Of a stretch of DNA of 6,770 nt, positions 6,593-6,770 are shown one piece after another (the stretch's first letter is position 1; the number at the start of each line of letters is the position of its first letter). Source of the stretch: Chlorobiota bacterium (GTDB taxonomy: Bacteria > Bacteroidota > Bacteroidia > Flavobacteriales > Flavobacteriaceae); contig JAADHG010000016.1 in the NCBI GenBank assembly GCA_013151975.1, forward strand, positions 1 to 6,770, read 5' to 3'. Below the pieces are notes generated by a model that had not been told where the DNA came from, did not search any database, and saw only the letters and a list, made by a program, of their open reading frames with translations. The position numbers and the translations under genes are program-made.

Positions 6593-6599
6593 AAATTTG
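6592..6599 (+). promoter_or_regulatory. Candidate Bacteroidota -7 promoter box (TAnnTTTG)
   Basis: TAAATTTG matches the TAnnTTTG consensus used by the primary sigma factor of Bacteroidota. No TTG was found at the expected upstream spacing (about 17-23 bases), so activation by a regulator, or a chance match, is possible. If used, transcription would start near 6605 and give a leader of about 70 bases before ATG 6679, containing the dyad at 6620-6636. Confidence 0.35.
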
Positions 6600-6619
6600 A
6601 TTTATAAATTATAAAGTAC

Positions 6620-6636
6620 AACACTTTAAAAGTGTT
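6620..6636. promoter_or_regulatory. Perfect 8-bp dyad upstream of the last lipoprotein gene
   Basis: AACACTTT (6620-6627), centre A, AAAGTGTT (6629-6636). With one bulged T at 6637 the symmetry extends to 10 bp (AC at 6618-6619 with GT at 6638-6639). A near-continuous palindrome with a 1-base centre cannot form a stable RNA hairpin loop without opening inner pairs, so a protein-binding site on DNA is the more natural reading. It lies 42 bases before ATG 6679. Confidence 0.4.
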
Positions 6637-6678
6637 TGTAAATTATTTAATAACTATAGTATTAACTTAAAACTTAAA

Positions 6679-6770
6679 ATGATGAGAAATTTAAAACTGA
6701 TTATTGGAACAGTAATAATTTTTGGTGGATTATTACTATTAACAAGCTGTAGTGACAATGTAAATATTGA
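6679..6770 (+). CDS. Lipoprotein of unknown function, N-terminal fragment (3' partial)
   Basis: Thirty codons before the right edge. They encode a clear lipoprotein signal: start MMRNLK, a hydrophobic run over about residues 7-21, and lipobox LTSC with the cysteine at 24, followed by SDNVNI. The leader AACTTAAA before the ATG is A-rich, as for the other genes here; a second ATG follows at once (6682). Too little mature sequence is present to name a family. Location after the metal-sensor gene suggests another periplasmic metal-handling lipoprotein, but this is context only. Confidence 0.8.
   Translation, partial: MMRNLKLIIGTVIIFGGLLLLTSCSDNVNI

Overview
The window comes from an AT-rich (roughly one third G+C by eye) member of the Bacteroidota, most likely a marine flavobacterium. 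The grounds are the low G+C, the lack of Shine-Dalgarno sequences (A-rich leaders before ATG instead), the flavobacterial style of the CusA insertion and TolC motifs, and the domains DUF3347, haem_bd and heavy-metal-binding domain (HMBD), which are common together in that phylum. All genes are on the + strand and their products fit one theme: export, periplasmic capture and sensing of a soft metal, most likely Cu(I)/Ag(I).

Positions 1-4665 hold a tightly packed efflux operon. It starts with the 3' end of a CusA/CzcA-type heavy-metal RND pump (partial at the left edge). A TolC-type outer-membrane channel follows (8-base overlap, or 10-base gap with the second start). Next is a 609-residue CusB-type membrane-fusion protein carrying an N-terminal HMBD and a C-terminal DUF3347 domain (11-base gap). 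The last member is a small PII-like protein (19-base gap). Together these give a complete tripartite pump plus a PII-superfamily accessory protein. By alignment to remembered E. coli GlnB, the PII-like protein keeps the nucleotide-contact arginines but has lost the uridylylated tyrosine and two 2-oxoglutarate ligands.

Positions 4666-4750 form an 85-base gap with a two-part inverted repeat. It is followed by a lipoprotein with a His/Asp-rich, internally duplicated segment and a second DUF3347 domain (4751-5440). Positions 5441-5526 are another gap, holding a long imperfect stem-loop built from CCTGTAAG-type motifs. A membrane-anchored CxxCH haem-binding protein (5527-5982) follows. Four bases later comes an AraC-type regulator whose N-terminal domain looks like an HMA metal-binding fold with a CxxC pair (5987-6556), a likely one-component metal sensor for the locus.

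Positions 6557-6678 are non-coding and carry two perfect dyads and a TAnnTTTG-type -7 box. The start of a further lipoprotein gene (from 6679) runs off the right edge.

No RNA genes, CRISPR arrays, insertion sequences or frameshifted genes were seen. The families are individually known. The parts most worth a second look are the PII-like protein's altered ligand residues, the HMA-AraC fusion, the repeated DUF3347 modules with a recent His-rich duplication, and the structured intergenic regions.
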